From positions 62,001-126,000 of the forward strand of contig CAKPDN010000001.1 of assembly GCA_934149005.1 (NCBI GenBank): a stretch of 64,000 nt of DNA, read 5' to 3'. How positions within the stretch are numbered: position 1 is the first letter of the stretch; every line of letters starts with the position of its first letter. Position numbers and translations under genes: made by a program. Shown one piece after another: positions 32,672 to 42,092 of this stretch. The stretch comes from an uncultured Clostridia bacterium. Lineage in GTDB: Bacteria > Bacillota > Clostridia > TANB77 > CAG-508. A model generated the notes under the pieces. The model had not been told where the DNA came from, made no database searches, and saw nothing but the letters and a program-made list of their open reading frames with translations.

Positions 32672-34036
32672 TTAATTATTTGGTGGAATTGGTGGCATAA
32701 ATAACTTTTTAATTTTTTCAATATTTTCGGCTTTTGTCCATTCCTCCATTCCTTCTTTCCATAACAAACTTGAAGAAGTTATTTGTTTATTTAAAATCAT
32801 TTGTTTAAGTGTTTTTAAATCATATGGTCCTGTTGCTTTTTCATCTATAGCTAGATAATATGTTTCTACAGGAATCTCTGGAGGTGTAGCTATATTTTGA
32901 GAAGGTTGATTAATTCCTCCCATAATATTATTCATAGAACTTGCTATATTTTGTCCAACGGTTCCTCCAACAGCCATACTAGCCATCATTGCTGCCATGT
33001 TAATTCCATCATTATTTCCACTTGAAAAATTTATGTTTCCTGCACCATTGGCTCCCATTTTTTCTAAAGCATTTGCTCCAGCAATGCCAACTTCTGCTTG
33101 TTTTTCGACTTGGAATGCCCCCATATTATCTGATTGTGTCTTTTTATGTATAGAATATTGATTTTCTTCACGTTGGATTCGCAAAGTTTCCTCTTTATTT
33201 TCCATTTCTATACGTTGATTTTCCTCAATGTTTTTAAGTTTAGCTTCTGCTTCCGCTTTTGCTATAAAACCAGAAGTATCCTTAGTTATACTCATCAATT
33301 GTTTATATCCTTCACTTGTTTTGTCAATTTCTATTGTGGATAAATCTACTCCTGATACATCTACGCCAAAATTTTCTTTCAATCTATCTTTTAAATATAT
33401 TTCTATCTCATCATTTATTTGAGAAATCTTTGTTTCAATCTGAACTAATGGCATATTATTAGCTGCTGGGACGTTTGTAACTATATCTTTTACATATCTT
33501 GTTATTGCATCACAAATTTGTGTTTTAAAATCATCAAGATTAAATGTGTTAAGTCTATGTAATTTTATAAATTCACGATAATCTGTAATTTTGAAACTAA
33601 TTGTTCCTCTTACTGCTACAGGAACGCCAAAATCTTCATATCTTGGGTCATATACATCAAAAAAAGGAACTGCAAATTTTGTTTGAATAATTTGAGCAAG
33701 ATTTATAAAATATACTTCTGCTTGAAAAGGTGTTCCTCCTTCATAAGATAATCCTACAATACTTGCAAGTATTGGAAGATTTTTAGTATGAATAATTTGA
33801 TCAAATGGTCCAACTATAAAATCTTGCATTATGCCATTTGGTTGTTTGTATACAAATACTGCAACTTCTCCATCTTTTACTCTTAATGATGAGCCCCAAC
33901 GTATAGCATTTTCTCTATTATTTTCTCCAAGTGGAGATGCTGAAGGGTGCCATTTCCAAATTAAATATGATGGTTCATCACAACGAATTTCATCCATAAA
34001 TCCTCCTGTTCTATTTTTCTTATTAAAAATCCACAT
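32672..34036 (-). CDS. SPFH-domain (YdjI/virion-core-like) protein with C-terminal GYF_2 domain
   Basis: A 454-residue protein, ATG at 34036 behind GGGAGGTATAAATATT. Residues 15-260 form an SPFH domain of the YdjI type (LRVKDGEVAVFVYKQPNG, DPRYEDFGVPVAVRGTISF, ITRYVKDIVTNVPAANNMPL). A helical coiled segment follows (AEAEAKLKNIEENQRIEMEN), then a Gly/Met-rich region and a GYF_2 domain at the end (YYLAIDEKATGPYDLKTLKQ). Related proteins sit with PspA-like or zinc-ribbon partners in membrane-stress loci. Here the zinc-ribbon protein 34060-34884 precedes it by 24 bases, so they form an operon. Confidence 0.85.
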   Translation of the reverse strand: MWIFNKKNRTGGFMDEIRCDEPSYLIWKWHPSASPLGENNRENAIRWGSSLRVKDGEVAVFVYKQPNGIMQDFIVGPFDQIIHTKNLPILASIVGLSYEGGTPFQAEVYFINLAQIIQTKFAVPFFDVYDPRYEDFGVPVAVRGTISFKITDYREFIKLHRLNTFNLDDFKTQICDAITRYVKDIVTNVPAANNMPLVQIETKISQINDEIEIYLKDRLKENFGVDVSGVDLSTIEIDKTSEGYKQLMSITKDTSGFIAKAEAEAKLKNIEENQRIEMENKEETLRIQREENQYSIHKKTQSDNMGAFQVEKQAEVGIAGANALEKMGANGAGNINFSSGNNDGINMAAMMASMAVGGTVGQNIASSMNNIMGGINQPSQNIATPPEIPVETYYLAIDEKATGPYDLKTLKQMILNKQITSSSLLWKEGMEEWTKAENIEKIKKLFMPPIPPNN

Positions 34037-34059
34037 AATATTTATACCTCCCTTTTATT

Positions 34060-34884
34060 TTATTTTTTGGTAATTTTTCTTTTATAAAAAATAAAAACTA
34101 TTATTAATAATATAGAGATTCCTATTGCAATTCCTATTGTAGCAATTGGATTGTATAGTAATCCTAATAAAAATGCATATCCTACAAAAATGGAAACAAC
34201 TGCTAAAAATCCTTTTATTTTTTTATGTTTTATTTGTTTTTTCTTAGTATCATATATTTTTTTAATTTCAACAAAATCTGGATTATTTTTCATTGTTATC
34301 TCTGCTCTTTGATATACTTGTTCAAGTTTTGAAATCCATGCCTCTGAGACAATATCATCAATTTCTTTTTTTGTATCTATATTAGATGCTGCTAAAATCA
34401 TAAATTCTAAAATATCTTCTTTTGTATTAGGAACGGAAAAATTAATAATCAAATTTGCTTTTTCTTTTGCTTTTTGTTCTTCAAAATCTTCTCTCGCTTC
34501 ATCTTCTTTGTCCTTTTCGTTTAAATCTTTTCCAAAAATTTGCTTCATTACTGACTCATTTTCTTCAATTTCTGGCATTTCCTTAGCTTCTATCTGTTCG
34601 AGTTTTATAATAAATTCTCTTATAGAATTAGAAGAATGCGTATTTCTAAATTCATATCCGCATGATGGACAATTGCTTACAAAAGATTTTAACATTTCTC
34701 CGCAATTAGGACATTTATGCAAATTTCCTTCATATATAACATTTCGCTTTGAAAGATTTTCTTGATTAGTCCTTTTACCACAATTTTTACAAAATTTAGC
34801 ATCTATATCTAATTTTGTTCCACAATATGAGCAAAATATATTCTTATCTGTTTCTTGTATTAATATTTTTTCATCATTTTTCAA
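34060..34884 (-). CDS. Zinc-ribbon membrane protein of the SPFH operon
   Basis: A 274-residue protein with TTG start at 34884 (GGGGGAAAATTAAA in front). Two zinc ribbons stand at the N-terminus: FCSYCGTKLDIDAKFCKNCG (residues 17-36) and KCPNCGEMLKSFVSNCPSCG (57-76). A charged, Glu-rich helical region follows, then two membrane helices near the C-terminus (residues about 216-262) and a basic tail. Such double-ribbon proteins usually accompany SPFH/GYF proteins, and a role in organising the membrane complex is inferred. Confidence 0.75.
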   Translation of the reverse strand: MKNDEKILIQETDKNIFCSYCGTKLDIDAKFCKNCGKRTNQENLSKRNVIYEGNLHKCPNCGEMLKSFVSNCPSCGYEFRNTHSSNSIREFIIKLEQIEAKEMPEIEENESVMKQIFGKDLNEKDKEDEAREDFEEQKAKEKANLIINFSVPNTKEDILEFMILAASNIDTKKEIDDIVSEAWISKLEQVYQRAEITMKNNPDFVEIKKIYDTKKKQIKHKKIKGFLAVVSIFVGYAFLLGLLYNPIATIGIAIGISILLIIVFIFYKRKITKK

Positions 34885-34921
34885 TTTAATTTTCCCCCTT
34901 ATTATATATTACACTTATATA

Positions 34922-35134
34922 TTAATTTTCTTGAATTTTTTCAAATCCGCAAATATCTCCTATATCACAATCTAAATATTCGCAAATACGCATCAGTATA
35001 GATAATGCTACTTCTTCATTTTTTCTAATTTTTGTCATTGTTCCAGTAGCAATATTTAAGTCTTTTCTTAATCGGACAGGAGAAATCTCTTTTTGTATTA
35101 GTAATATCCATAGTTTTTTATAGCTTATTCTCAT
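34922..35134 (-). CDS. Small Cro/C1-type regulator
   Basis: A 70-residue HTH protein. I take ATG 35134 (MRISYKKLWILLIQKEISPV), which has CGGAGGTACCGTAAT in front; the longer frame has no site. The helix-turn-helix is RKDLNIATGTMTKIRKNEEV and the tail SILMRICEYLDCDIGDICGF is the typical HTH_26 ending. It lies just upstream of the SPFH operon on the same strand and could control it. A promoter with TTCTA-N4-TAGAA over the -10 suggests autoregulation. Confidence 0.85.
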   Translation of the reverse strand: MRISYKKLWILLIQKEISPVRLRKDLNIATGTMTKIRKNEEVALSILMRICEYLDCDIGDICGFEKIQEN

Positions 35135-35171
35135 ATTACGGTACCTCCGAAAATTTATACTTTCTAATAAT

Positions 35172-35200
35172 AGAATACCATCTTTTTCATTATTAGTCAA
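35172..35200 (-). promoter_or_regulatory. Promoter of the Cro/C1 regulator
   Basis: Minus strand TTGACT, 17-base spacer, TATTCT, with a TTCTATTATTAGAA near-dyad just downstream. Confidence 0.65.
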
Positions 35201-35340
35201 CAGATATTAGCAAATATATGATTTTTTTCGCAACATCATGTGATTTTTATTGTTGTTTGAATATAAAAAGCAAACAATATATTTATTGTTTTTATATTTT
35301 TAGGCTTATATTCAATCATGTTACTTATTAAATTTGAAAC

Positions 35341-35373
35341 AGAAAAGGAATTATTAACAATAATTCCTTTTCT
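35341..35373. terminator. Terminator after the 35447-35674 gene
   Basis: AGAAAAGGAATTATT pairs with AATAATTCCTTTTCT around three bases, then TTTTTT-rich flanks on both strands. Confidence 0.85.
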
Positions 35374-35446
35374 TAAAAAAATACCTTGAGTTTAAGCAAT
35401 TCTCTTAATGTTCTTTTTTCTCTGCCATAAAAAGGTTGACTTATTT

Positions 35447-35674
35447 TTATGACTCTCTAAATGCTGCTAATATGCTACTTAACATTGAATGATAATCAGA
35501 TTCATCATCATTTGTTTGACCACATCTGCTAATTATTTGCACATCAAACATTCCTCTTAAAAATGCAATTTTTTCTTTTACACTTACATTTCCAAGAAAT
35601 TTGACAATTGCTAAATCTGCTTCTTCAGTATTTCTTGATAACATAATAAGTGCTTGAACTCTTTCTCTTTCCAT
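35447..35674 (-). CDS. Small helical protein of the orphan class (MERER...)
   Basis: A 75-residue protein (MERERVQALIMLSRNTEEAD...), mostly amphipathic helix with two Cys, no signal. ATG at 35674 follows TTAAGGAGGTAAAAA and copy D of the palindromic box. It has the same promoter and leader as the cluster at 0.5-2 kb, and a relic of what seems a second copy at 498-518. That links this gene to the small-gene cluster 33 kb away. No family is recognised. Confidence 0.7.
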   Translation of the reverse strand: MERERVQALIMLSRNTEEADLAIVKFLGNVSVKEKIAFLRGMFDVQIISRCGQTNDDESDYHSMLSSILAAFRES

Positions 35675-35679
35675 TTTTT

Positions 35680-35709
35680 ACCTCCTTAACTAATTAGTTC
35701 GCGAGTTAC
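35680..35709 (-). promoter_or_regulatory. Palindromic RBS box, copy D
   Basis: Minus strand GTAACTCGCGAACTAATTAG followed by TTAAGGAGGT, six bases before the ATG. Further upstream in the same leader, CTCCTTA (35755-35749) is a perfect complement of TAAGGAG in the ribosome site and is alternatively paired within CTCCTTATGGAG. Confidence 0.75.
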
Positions 35710-35778
35710 TTTTGTACAGATGTCTATATATTCTCTATGTGAGCTCCATAAGGAGATTATAAGAATTTAATTATGTGA

Positions 35779-35807
35779 ATTATATCATGATTGCGTGTAA
35801 AAGTAAA
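35779..35807 (-). promoter_or_regulatory. Promoter of the 35447-35674 gene
   Basis: Minus strand TTTACT, 17-base spacer, TATAAT; nearly base-for-base the same as 2149-2177 and followed by the same AATTCACATAATT and TTATAATCTCC sequence (with small changes). Confidence 0.8.
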
Positions 35808-35823
35808 GAAAAGCTCCATAGTC

Positions 35824-36513
35824 TTATATATCTTTACAAGCATTTATAAATGCCTCAAAAATTCTGTTATGATTTTCATCTATTTTATATAAGCTTTCAG
35901 GATGAAATCTAACACCAATATAAAATGTTTTATTTTTTGATTCAATTACATCTGGGTAGCCATCTTCACAAAAACCAACTTTATCTAAATTAGGACATTC
36001 TCTTATTGTTCTCTTATGCCTAGAATTAACTTGCATTTTATCAGTTTTAACTATCTCATAAAACTTTGAAGATTTATCTATGTTAATACTGTGAACATAT
36101 TCAGCAAAAGATTTATCATGTTTTTCTGGATTAGGAATTTTATAAGTAGTTCCACCTAAAGCTCTTGCAATATTATTTTGTCCTGCACAAATACCAAGTA
36201 CTGGAACATCATTGCCATAACAATATTTAGCAATAATGATTTCATAATTATCTGTTTCTAAACCACCTTGCAAAATAATGCCATCACATAATTTTAATTG
36301 AGCAATTAAATTTTCTTTTTCTTCTATAGATAAACTATCTTTCCAATCATCTCCACAATAGTTTATATTAGCTTCTGTAGGTAGTATTCCAATAGCTACT
36401 CCACCATTATCAAATATTGCTTGTTTCACTTCATCTCTTATAAAAGTATCTATTTTATTTGATTTATAAGTGGCATAATGTTTTGATACTACTCCTATAA
36501 TAGGTTTATTCAT
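35824..36513 (-). CDS. Class I glutamine amidotransferase-like peptidase C26
   Basis: A 229-residue protein, ATG at 36513 behind AAAGGAGAAGTATTT. The nucleophile elbow is GICAGQNN (residues 107-114), the oxyanion region is DGIILQGG, and the catalytic His-Glu pair is in RFHPES near residue 202. This matches gamma-glutamyl-gamma-aminobutyrate hydrolases (PuuD-like), which cut gamma-glutamyl conjugates. No puu genes are near, so the substrate is open. Base usage is less AT-extreme than neighbouring native genes. Confidence 0.8.
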   Translation of the reverse strand: MNKPIIGVVSKHYATYKSNKIDTFIRDEVKQAIFDNGGVAIGILPTEANINYCGDDWKDSLSIEEKENLIAQLKLCDGIILQGGLETDNYEIIIAKYCYGNDVPVLGICAGQNNIARALGGTTYKIPNPEKHDKSFAEYVHSINIDKSSKFYEIVKTDKMQVNSRHKRTIRECPNLDKVGFCEDGYPDVIESKNKTFYIGVRFHPESLYKIDENHNRIFEAFINACKDI

Positions 36514-36713
36514 ATAAATACTTCTCCTTTATTAATTATATATAATTTATATCATAAAATTGTAATTTTTCATAGTATTTTACTAAAATTTATCCAATAC
36601 TTCCTTTAAATATAAATGAGCCAACTCTAAACTCATCACTTAAAGTATCTGTCAATTGTTATTGAACATTTTATCTCTTGATGTTTGATATATTTTTTAG
36701 TCTGGTCATAGAA

Positions 36714-36746
36714 AAAGAAAGCACAACAATCTGTCGTGCTTTCTTG
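36714..36746 (-). terminator. Terminator after the 36759-37520 gene
   Basis: AAGAAAGCACGACA pairs with TGTTGTGCTTTCTT around a short loop; minus-strand tail is T-rich. Confidence 0.8.
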
Positions 36747-36758
36747 GGGATATAAGTA

Positions 36759-37520
36759 TTATTTTTTTACTTTTGGAGCATAGATATAATAAATTGCAGT
36801 TTCTCTTACATCATGCCATAAATTGAACATTTTAAAGGCACTGTCGAAATTCATGTCACCAAGATGCTCTTTATAAAACCGCTGATAATCTTCAAAGAGT
36901 CCTTTCCTTATTAGAATAGTCCTCCGATCCATAGGAACCAAGACTACTCGAATGGTCGTATAATCTACGATATTCCATTTGCTTGCAGTGAGTTCTTCAG
37001 CATTATCAAATTTATTCAGAATTTTTTCAAATTCTTCCTCTGATTCTACTAATCTAAAATCTTTGATTTTATAATGTGCATCATCTTGCCTCCAACTGGA
37101 ATTATATGCATTATTAAGGAATCCTAAAAGATTTAAAGCTTCTTTTTGTGTTTTGCATTCATTTTTAAGTCTTTCAATTCGTTTTCTTAACCCTCTTTGG
37201 ATATAAACATCATTTTCTACTCGGCACACATCTTCTGCCCACAGAGGTTCATACCACTCTAAAACAGCATTCATCAAACGAATCTTTGCTTCATCTTCTT
37301 TTCCTTCTTCGCAAACAAGAAGTTGGTTGGTTCCATTTTCCAAGCTTGTCTTGAATTCTTCAAAATATTCAAGTTGGATTTTTACAGTATCGGTTCCTGT
37401 GTATTTTTTTCCATTTTTAGAAATAGAAGAATAATAAGACCTGCATTTTTTTATGTCCCGTTTATAAGCCTCTCCTATCCGTTCCAAAATTCTCTCAATA
37501 CTTTCTGGTAAAAAAATCAT
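36759..37520 (-). CDS. Unknown 253-residue protein with foreign codon usage
   Basis: ATG at 37520 is chosen (AAGGAAGAACA in front) over one seven codons upstream. The product (MIFLPESIERILERIGEAYK...) is charged and helical, with several Trp and a WHDVRETAIYYIYAP ending. It uses CGG for Arg several times (LERIG, YKRD, DRRT), while native-looking genes of the window avoid that codon, and its GC is visibly higher. Probably acquired by transfer. No signal, membrane helix or known motif is seen. Confidence 0.6.
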   Translation of the reverse strand: MIFLPESIERILERIGEAYKRDIKKCRSYYSSISKNGKKYTGTDTVKIQLEYFEEFKTSLENGTNQLLVCEEGKEDEAKIRLMNAVLEWYEPLWAEDVCRVENDVYIQRGLRKRIERLKNECKTQKEALNLLGFLNNAYNSSWRQDDAHYKIKDFRLVESEEEFEKILNKFDNAEELTASKWNIVDYTTIRVVLVPMDRRTILIRKGLFEDYQRFYKEHLGDMNFDSAFKMFNLWHDVRETAIYYIYAPKVKK

Positions 37521-37908
37521 TGTTCTTCCTTCTTTTGTCATATTTTATATATCCACCTTTCAAAGAGATTTAACATAATTATACCACATTTTTATGTTTT
37601 GGGCAAATTATTCTCAAATTGTAGCTAGCATAAATTTTTAGTAGGAAAACTTTTCCATACCAAATATTTTAACTCATAATACATTTCTTGGTTTTCGTCT
37701 GGTGCGATGATTTAATCTTTTGGTGCCAATGAAGTAGTTATTTACAACTTTTGGGCTCTCTTGACAACTGATACAAATATCAATCAATTTACTAAAGTAT
37801 ATCATAATTTCTATAAATTGCAATAAAAATACAATAAAATTTAAAAGATACAGTAAACTTAATAAATAAATGATTGAATAAACAATATGTTTACACAATC
37901 ATTACTTT
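37521..37908. other. Gene-free stretch
   Basis: AT-rich sequence with no supported gene. It contains a TCGTCTGGTGCGATGA / GGTGCCAATG segment and a piece that loosely resembles the region after the integrase near 44,830-44,900 (TCTACAACTTTT, then CAAATATCAATCA). I cannot assign a role. Confidence 0.5.
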
Positions 37909-39634
37909 TTAAATATATTCAACTAGAAATTCTTTTTTATCATATTTAGGAATAATATAATCAGGAGTTCCAAAATCTACTATATTTCCTTTTTCGATAA
38001 CAAAAATATTATCCATATTTTTTAATGTTGACAAACGATGTGCTATACATATAATAGTCTGATCATTAAAATATTTGTGTATATTTTGTTGAATTTTAAA
38101 TTCTGTAATATTATCTAAACTACTAGTAGCCTCATCAAATATTACAATTTTTGAGTCTCTCAAAAATATTCTCGCTAATGCAATTCTTTGCCTTTGACCA
38201 CCTGAGAGTTTAATACCTCTTTCTCCAACAATCGTATTATATTTATCTTCAAGACTTTCTATAAAGTTGTGTAGTTCAGCTTTTTTGGCTGCATTATATA
38301 TTTCTTCTTTTGTAGCATCAGGCTTTGCTATTTTTATATTATCATAAATAGTTGAATGAAGTAGTATTGTTTCTTGAGGTACATAGGTCAAATTATTATA
38401 TAATGAATTTGCACTATATTTATATATATCTTTATCATCTATTAAAATACAACCACTTTCTGGATTATAAAATTTAAAAATCAAATTAACTAATGTTGTT
38501 TTTCCACTTCCGACTTACACCTATAATTCCTATTTTCTGTTTATCTTCAACCTTTAAATTAAAATTTTCAAAAATATAATTATTATTATATCTAAATGAC
38601 ACATTTTTAAATTCTAACTTTCCAGTATTTATTTGTATCTCACTTTTTTTATCTTCTCCTGCATTATTTTTTGTATATAATAATTCATAACTATTATGTA
38701 ATTTAACAATAATTTCACCTATATGTATATAAGACCATGTAAACGAAGTAGTTTGACTTTTTAAAGAAATCATAGCATTTATAAAGAATATAAAATTCCC
38801 TAATGTCATAGAGTTATTCTCAAATAGTTTAATTGAATAAATCATTAATGCAATTAATGTGAAAATATATATTACATTAGCTATTGCTCCAAAAGTAAAT
38901 TCTTTAGTAGATGCTCTATTTTTATATAAATTTGTTTCTTGTTTTTTTGATTTTAGGTTTTTAGAAAAGTTTTCTACCGCATTATATAATCTTAATGATG
39001 TAAAATTTAATATAGCATCATTTAAAATCCCATTGTACTCTCTGTTATATTCTTCTGCTTTTTTTATAGAAGGTAAATACTTTTTTGAAAAATATATTAG
39101 TCTTGATACTATTATTCCTGCAAAAAGTATTGTTGCAACAATGAAAATATTAATATTTATTGTGTATAAAACTATCAAACTACTTATCATTGAAGTTAAT
39201 AATGAAATGAATTTAGTTGTTATTTGAGTATTTAGATTCGTAACTTCATTATTTATTTCATTAATGGCTGTAGATATTTTTCCTGTATAATTATCAGTAA
39301 AAAATGAATATGTTTTCTTATTCAGATTATTAAATAATTTTTCTGAAATATAAGGTGTTTGTTTTTTTACAATATGTATAGTTCTTGTTATATTTGAAAT
39401 ATAAAAAAATATTAATTCTAGAACAATAACTACTAATAAAATAAATATAACATTATATAAATCAGCCATTTGAAAATTTTCCATACTAGGCAAATCAATT
39501 ATTCCTTTTATTATATATTGCTTTACTAAATCCAATATTTGAGAAATAATCATACTTAATATCATTACAATTGTTAAACATTTTACAGGCTTATATAAAG
39601 ATATCACAAATTTTTTGAAATTTTCTTTTTCCAT
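37909..39634 (-). pseudogene. ABC exporter broken by one extra C inside Walker A
   Basis: A fused permease/ATPase of about 575 residues, ATG at 39634 (MEKENFKKFV) behind AAGGAAAAATAAAA. Six helices are followed by LEFKNVSFRYNN and KIGIIGVS; the frame then meets CGG at 38512-38510 and ends in RKWKNNIS. Leaving out one C restores GVSGSGKTTLVNLIFKFYN, an exact Walker A, and the downstream frame continues with LTYVPQETILL, GIKLSGGQRQRIAL, KIVIFDEATSSLD and AHRLST. Everything else is intact, so this is either a fresh mutation, a +1 frameshift site or an assembly error. Two other genes in the window share the same defect. Confidence 0.8.
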
Positions 39635-39720
39635 TTTTATTTTTCCTTTCAAGTTCGCTAAATAAAATATAACGAATTCAGTATAGCATACTTACTATAT
39701 CTTTTCAACTACCGACACTA

Positions 39721-39989
39721 TTATATTTTTTTCAAATATTCTTCTAACTCTGATAATTTTATCTTTTTAGATAAGTTTGAAATATACACATCATTTGAAT
39801 AATTGAAAACTAAAAAAGTAATACTTTTAATACTCACTTTATGTGGCTCAATATATGTAAGATTAGTTTTTTCTAATTTTCTAATGCTACCATTTATAAA
39901 AGTAGGAGTAACTTTAGAAAATTCACATATAAACTCAAGTCTTTGATTTAAAATTTCTCAAATTGTAGTTCTTGCTTAATTATTTTTAA
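39721..39989 (-). pseudogene. Decayed about 90-codon gene next to the tRNA-Leu fragment
   Basis: Allowing one frameshift near 39957 the sequence reads KIIKQELQFEK, ILNQRLEFICEFSKVTPTF, INGSIRKLEKTNLTYIEPHK, ITFLVFNYSNDVYISNLSKK to LEEYLKKI and stop. The start codon is TTA where the duplicated copy at 54,279 has ATG (MKIIKQELLQK then stop). It was a small cytoplasmic protein gene downstream of tRNA-Leu, damaged during island insertion. No family is recognised. Confidence 0.5.
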
Positions 39990-40172
39990 TTTTAACACCA
40001 TCCTTTCATTTGGATGATTTTTATATTGTTTTTAGACAACAAAAAAATCAACCAGATTTATTTTCTGATTGATTTTTTTGTATCTAGCTGTTTTATTAGT
40101 TTGAACAGATACGTCATTGGTGCGGATGAAGGGACTCGAACCCCCACGCCGTTGGCACTGGTTCCTAAGACC
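39965..40172. repeat. Direct repeat bounding the 14-kb island, left copy
   Basis: About 208 bp, roughly 88-90 percent identical to 54253-54459. It includes the start of a small gene, a hairpin terminator (CAACCAGATT...) and the 3-prime 55 bases of tRNA-Leu. The copies are about 14.29 kb apart. Confidence 0.85.
40118..40172 (-). pseudogene. 3-prime fragment of tRNA-Leu(UAG), probable att site
   Basis: From the CCA end through the T arm, variable arm and anticodon loop the sequence equals the intact tRNA at 54405-54489, and identity stops in the anticodon stem (AGACC then CGCTAGATT). Breakage in the anticodon stem-loop is typical of tyrosine-integrase attachment sites. Confidence 0.85.
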
Positions 40173-40866
40173 GCTAGATTATGTATTTTATAGTTTTTTT
40201 TATTATTTTTTAGTGTTGTTTAATCTACTGAAATCCATTGAAATTTAAAGTTTTATAAAGAATTTGCTATAACATTATTGTATATTTTAGATTTTATATA
40301 AATTTGTCAATAGATTAGACATTTTTTGAATAACAGTAGTCCACTATTAATAATTAAGTTTTACTAATATATTTTTTGTATCATAAATTAATTATACATT
40401 TATTTTGTTTTATACATATTATCATATAAATGTAATATTCATTAAGTAGTTTTTTGTAAGTTCATTTATAGTAAAAATAGTTATATTTTCAATTTTTATA
40501 TTATCTATAACAAATTATACTATCATTATCTAAAAATTCCCCAGTTAAGCCATTAAGTAACCAATCTAATTTACTTTTATATTAATTTTATTCTGTACGA
40601 GCCTTTTAGAACGATTTTTATTTTTTAACCATATAATTTTCATTACTATTCCAAAAACATTCGCTCACGTGTATCGTCGTTTGTTCGGCATACCTTAAAT
40701 GCTTTTATTATTCTCTATATTATGCTATTTTAATATACTTACAAGCAAATTAAAAGCTTAACGCAAAACTTTATGCAAATAAAATAAAACTCTAAAACTA
40801 GAATTTTATCAAATCTAAAACTCAGTATTTGCAAGTGTTTTAGGAAATACATTTTTATTATATAAG
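40173..40866. other. Gene-free island end (about 700 bp)
   Basis: No supported gene. GATTAGACA occurs at 40313-40321 and twice (GATTAGACA, GATTAGACG) right after the integrase at 44,728-44,750; these could be integrase arm sites. A slightly less AT-rich patch at 40,600-40,700 (TTCGCTCACGTGTATCGTCG) has no recognised role. Confidence 0.5.
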
Positions 40867-40934
40867 CAAAAATAAGCCATTTTAATTATTAGATGAGAAT
40901 TTATCATCTTTTATATTAAATCGGCTTATTTTTG
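40867..40934 (-). terminator. Long terminator hairpin after 40981-42078
   Basis: CAAAAATAAGCC pairs with GGCTTATTTTTG; the loop contains a second dyad (GATGAGAATTTATCATC). Confidence 0.65.
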
Positions 40935-40980
40935 ATGTTCTACTAAAGATAAAAATACTTAATAATGTCTTTATATTCAA

Positions 40981-42078
40981 TTATTGTAAAGGTTTCTCCT
41001 TATACTGTTCTATCCAATAAGTATAATATGGATTGTCCCAAGTTGTTCCATCATAATATGTTACATCTTTCACAATAGCAATCACCTTTGATATTCCGTG
41101 AGCTGAATCTAACTTCCAACCATAATTTTTGCCACCAGTTGCACCTGCAACTACATTTACATTATCTGCTTGTCCTGTAAATTCAAATCCTCCACCATTG
41201 TAGTTAAATTGAGGCTTTATTTTTAGTGGATAATTATTATTATCATAAGCTAAAACTGCTACATTGTAATCCTTAATTGTTTTATTAGAATTATTTTTTA
41301 TTACAACTTCTATCATATCTGGATACAATGATTTATATCTATCATCTTGTACTAGGATTTTTGCACTTTCAACAGTTACTTCTTGTTCATTCTTATATTT
41401 TTCGATTTCTTGTTCCTTAGCTTTATCTTTTATTTGATTGCTTTTTTCTGTGATTTTGGTATCATTGCTTATAACCTCTTGTAAATCTTTAATCTTTTGA
41501 TTAGCTGTTACATAGTCATTGTTTGAAATTAAAGAATCTACTTCTGCTAAAGTTTTGTCCTTTAAATTTTCCTTGTTGTTCTTAATATAATCTTGTGCAA
41601 CTTTGTAATTATTTTTGTCTAACTCTATTACTTTAGAATAATTTTTTATAGCTTCTAATATATTTTCTTCTTTTTCATATTTTTGTCCCTCAACAAAACT
41701 ATCTTTTGAAGATTTTACATTTTCAATATCATCTTTAGCCGATTTTATACTGTTTTCAAATTCCTTTATATTAGAATATCTATTAATTTCTTCTATTGTA
41801 TTATCATAATCTTTTGAACCATTTACAAATGATTCTACAAGATACTTTAATTTGTCTTGAAAAATTTTTTCGATTTTCTTTTTTTCATCATAACTTTGTG
41901 TAGTGCTATATATTTCTTGTAATTTTGAAACATCTACATTATCAAGGTTTTGTTTAAATTTCACAACCGGATTATTCAAATACTTTAAAAATGCTATTAT
42001 AATAACAATTATAATGATTCCAACTATACCTAGAACAATTTTTTTATTGTCTTTAATATTTATTTTTTTATCTTCCAT
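40981..42078 (-). CDS. Membrane-anchored protein with TPR-like region and DUF5780 domain
   Basis: A 365-residue protein. Residues 1-13 are charged, 14-32 form one membrane helix, 33-230 are helical with a TPR-like unit (SFVEGQKYEKEENILEAIKN), and the C-terminal 130 residues match DUF5780: VTVESAKILVQDDRYKSLYP, NNSNKTIKDYNVAVLAYD, GGGFEFTGQADNVNVVAG, DVTYYDGTTWDNPYYTYW. The family is exported or anchored in Firmicutes and has no known function. ATG at 42078 behind AAAGGGGATGTAAT. It lies just downstream of 42093-42710 as an operon at the left part of the island. Confidence 0.75.
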   Translation of the reverse strand: MEDKKINIKDNKKIVLGIVGIIIIVIIIAFLKYLNNPVVKFKQNLDNVDVSKLQEIYSTTQSYDEKKKIEKIFQDKLKYLVESFVNGSKDYDNTIEEINRYSNIKEFENSIKSAKDDIENVKSSKDSFVEGQKYEKEENILEAIKNYSKVIELDKNNYKVAQDYIKNNKENLKDKTLAEVDSLISNNDYVTANQKIKDLQEVISNDTKITEKSNQIKDKAKEQEIEKYKNEQEVTVESAKILVQDDRYKSLYPDMIEVVIKNNSNKTIKDYNVAVLAYDNNNYPLKIKPQFNYNGGGFEFTGQADNVNVVAGATGGKNYGWKLDSAHGISKVIAIVKDVTYYDGTTWDNPYYTYWIEQYKEKPLQ

Positions 42079-42092
42079 ATATTACATCCCCT

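Noticed and set aside
32533..32721. Open frame of 62 codons on the minus strand
   Set aside because: It crosses the terminator of the SPFH gene, overlaps that gene's end in another frame and has no ribosome site.
37674..37898. Hydrophobic 74-codon frame between the orphan gene and the ABC exporter
   Set aside because: AT-rich chance frame without ribosome site or codon signature.
40173..40866. A non-coding RNA in the island end
   Set aside because: No strong promoter-terminator pair or stable fold could be seen apart from the terminator of the next gene.
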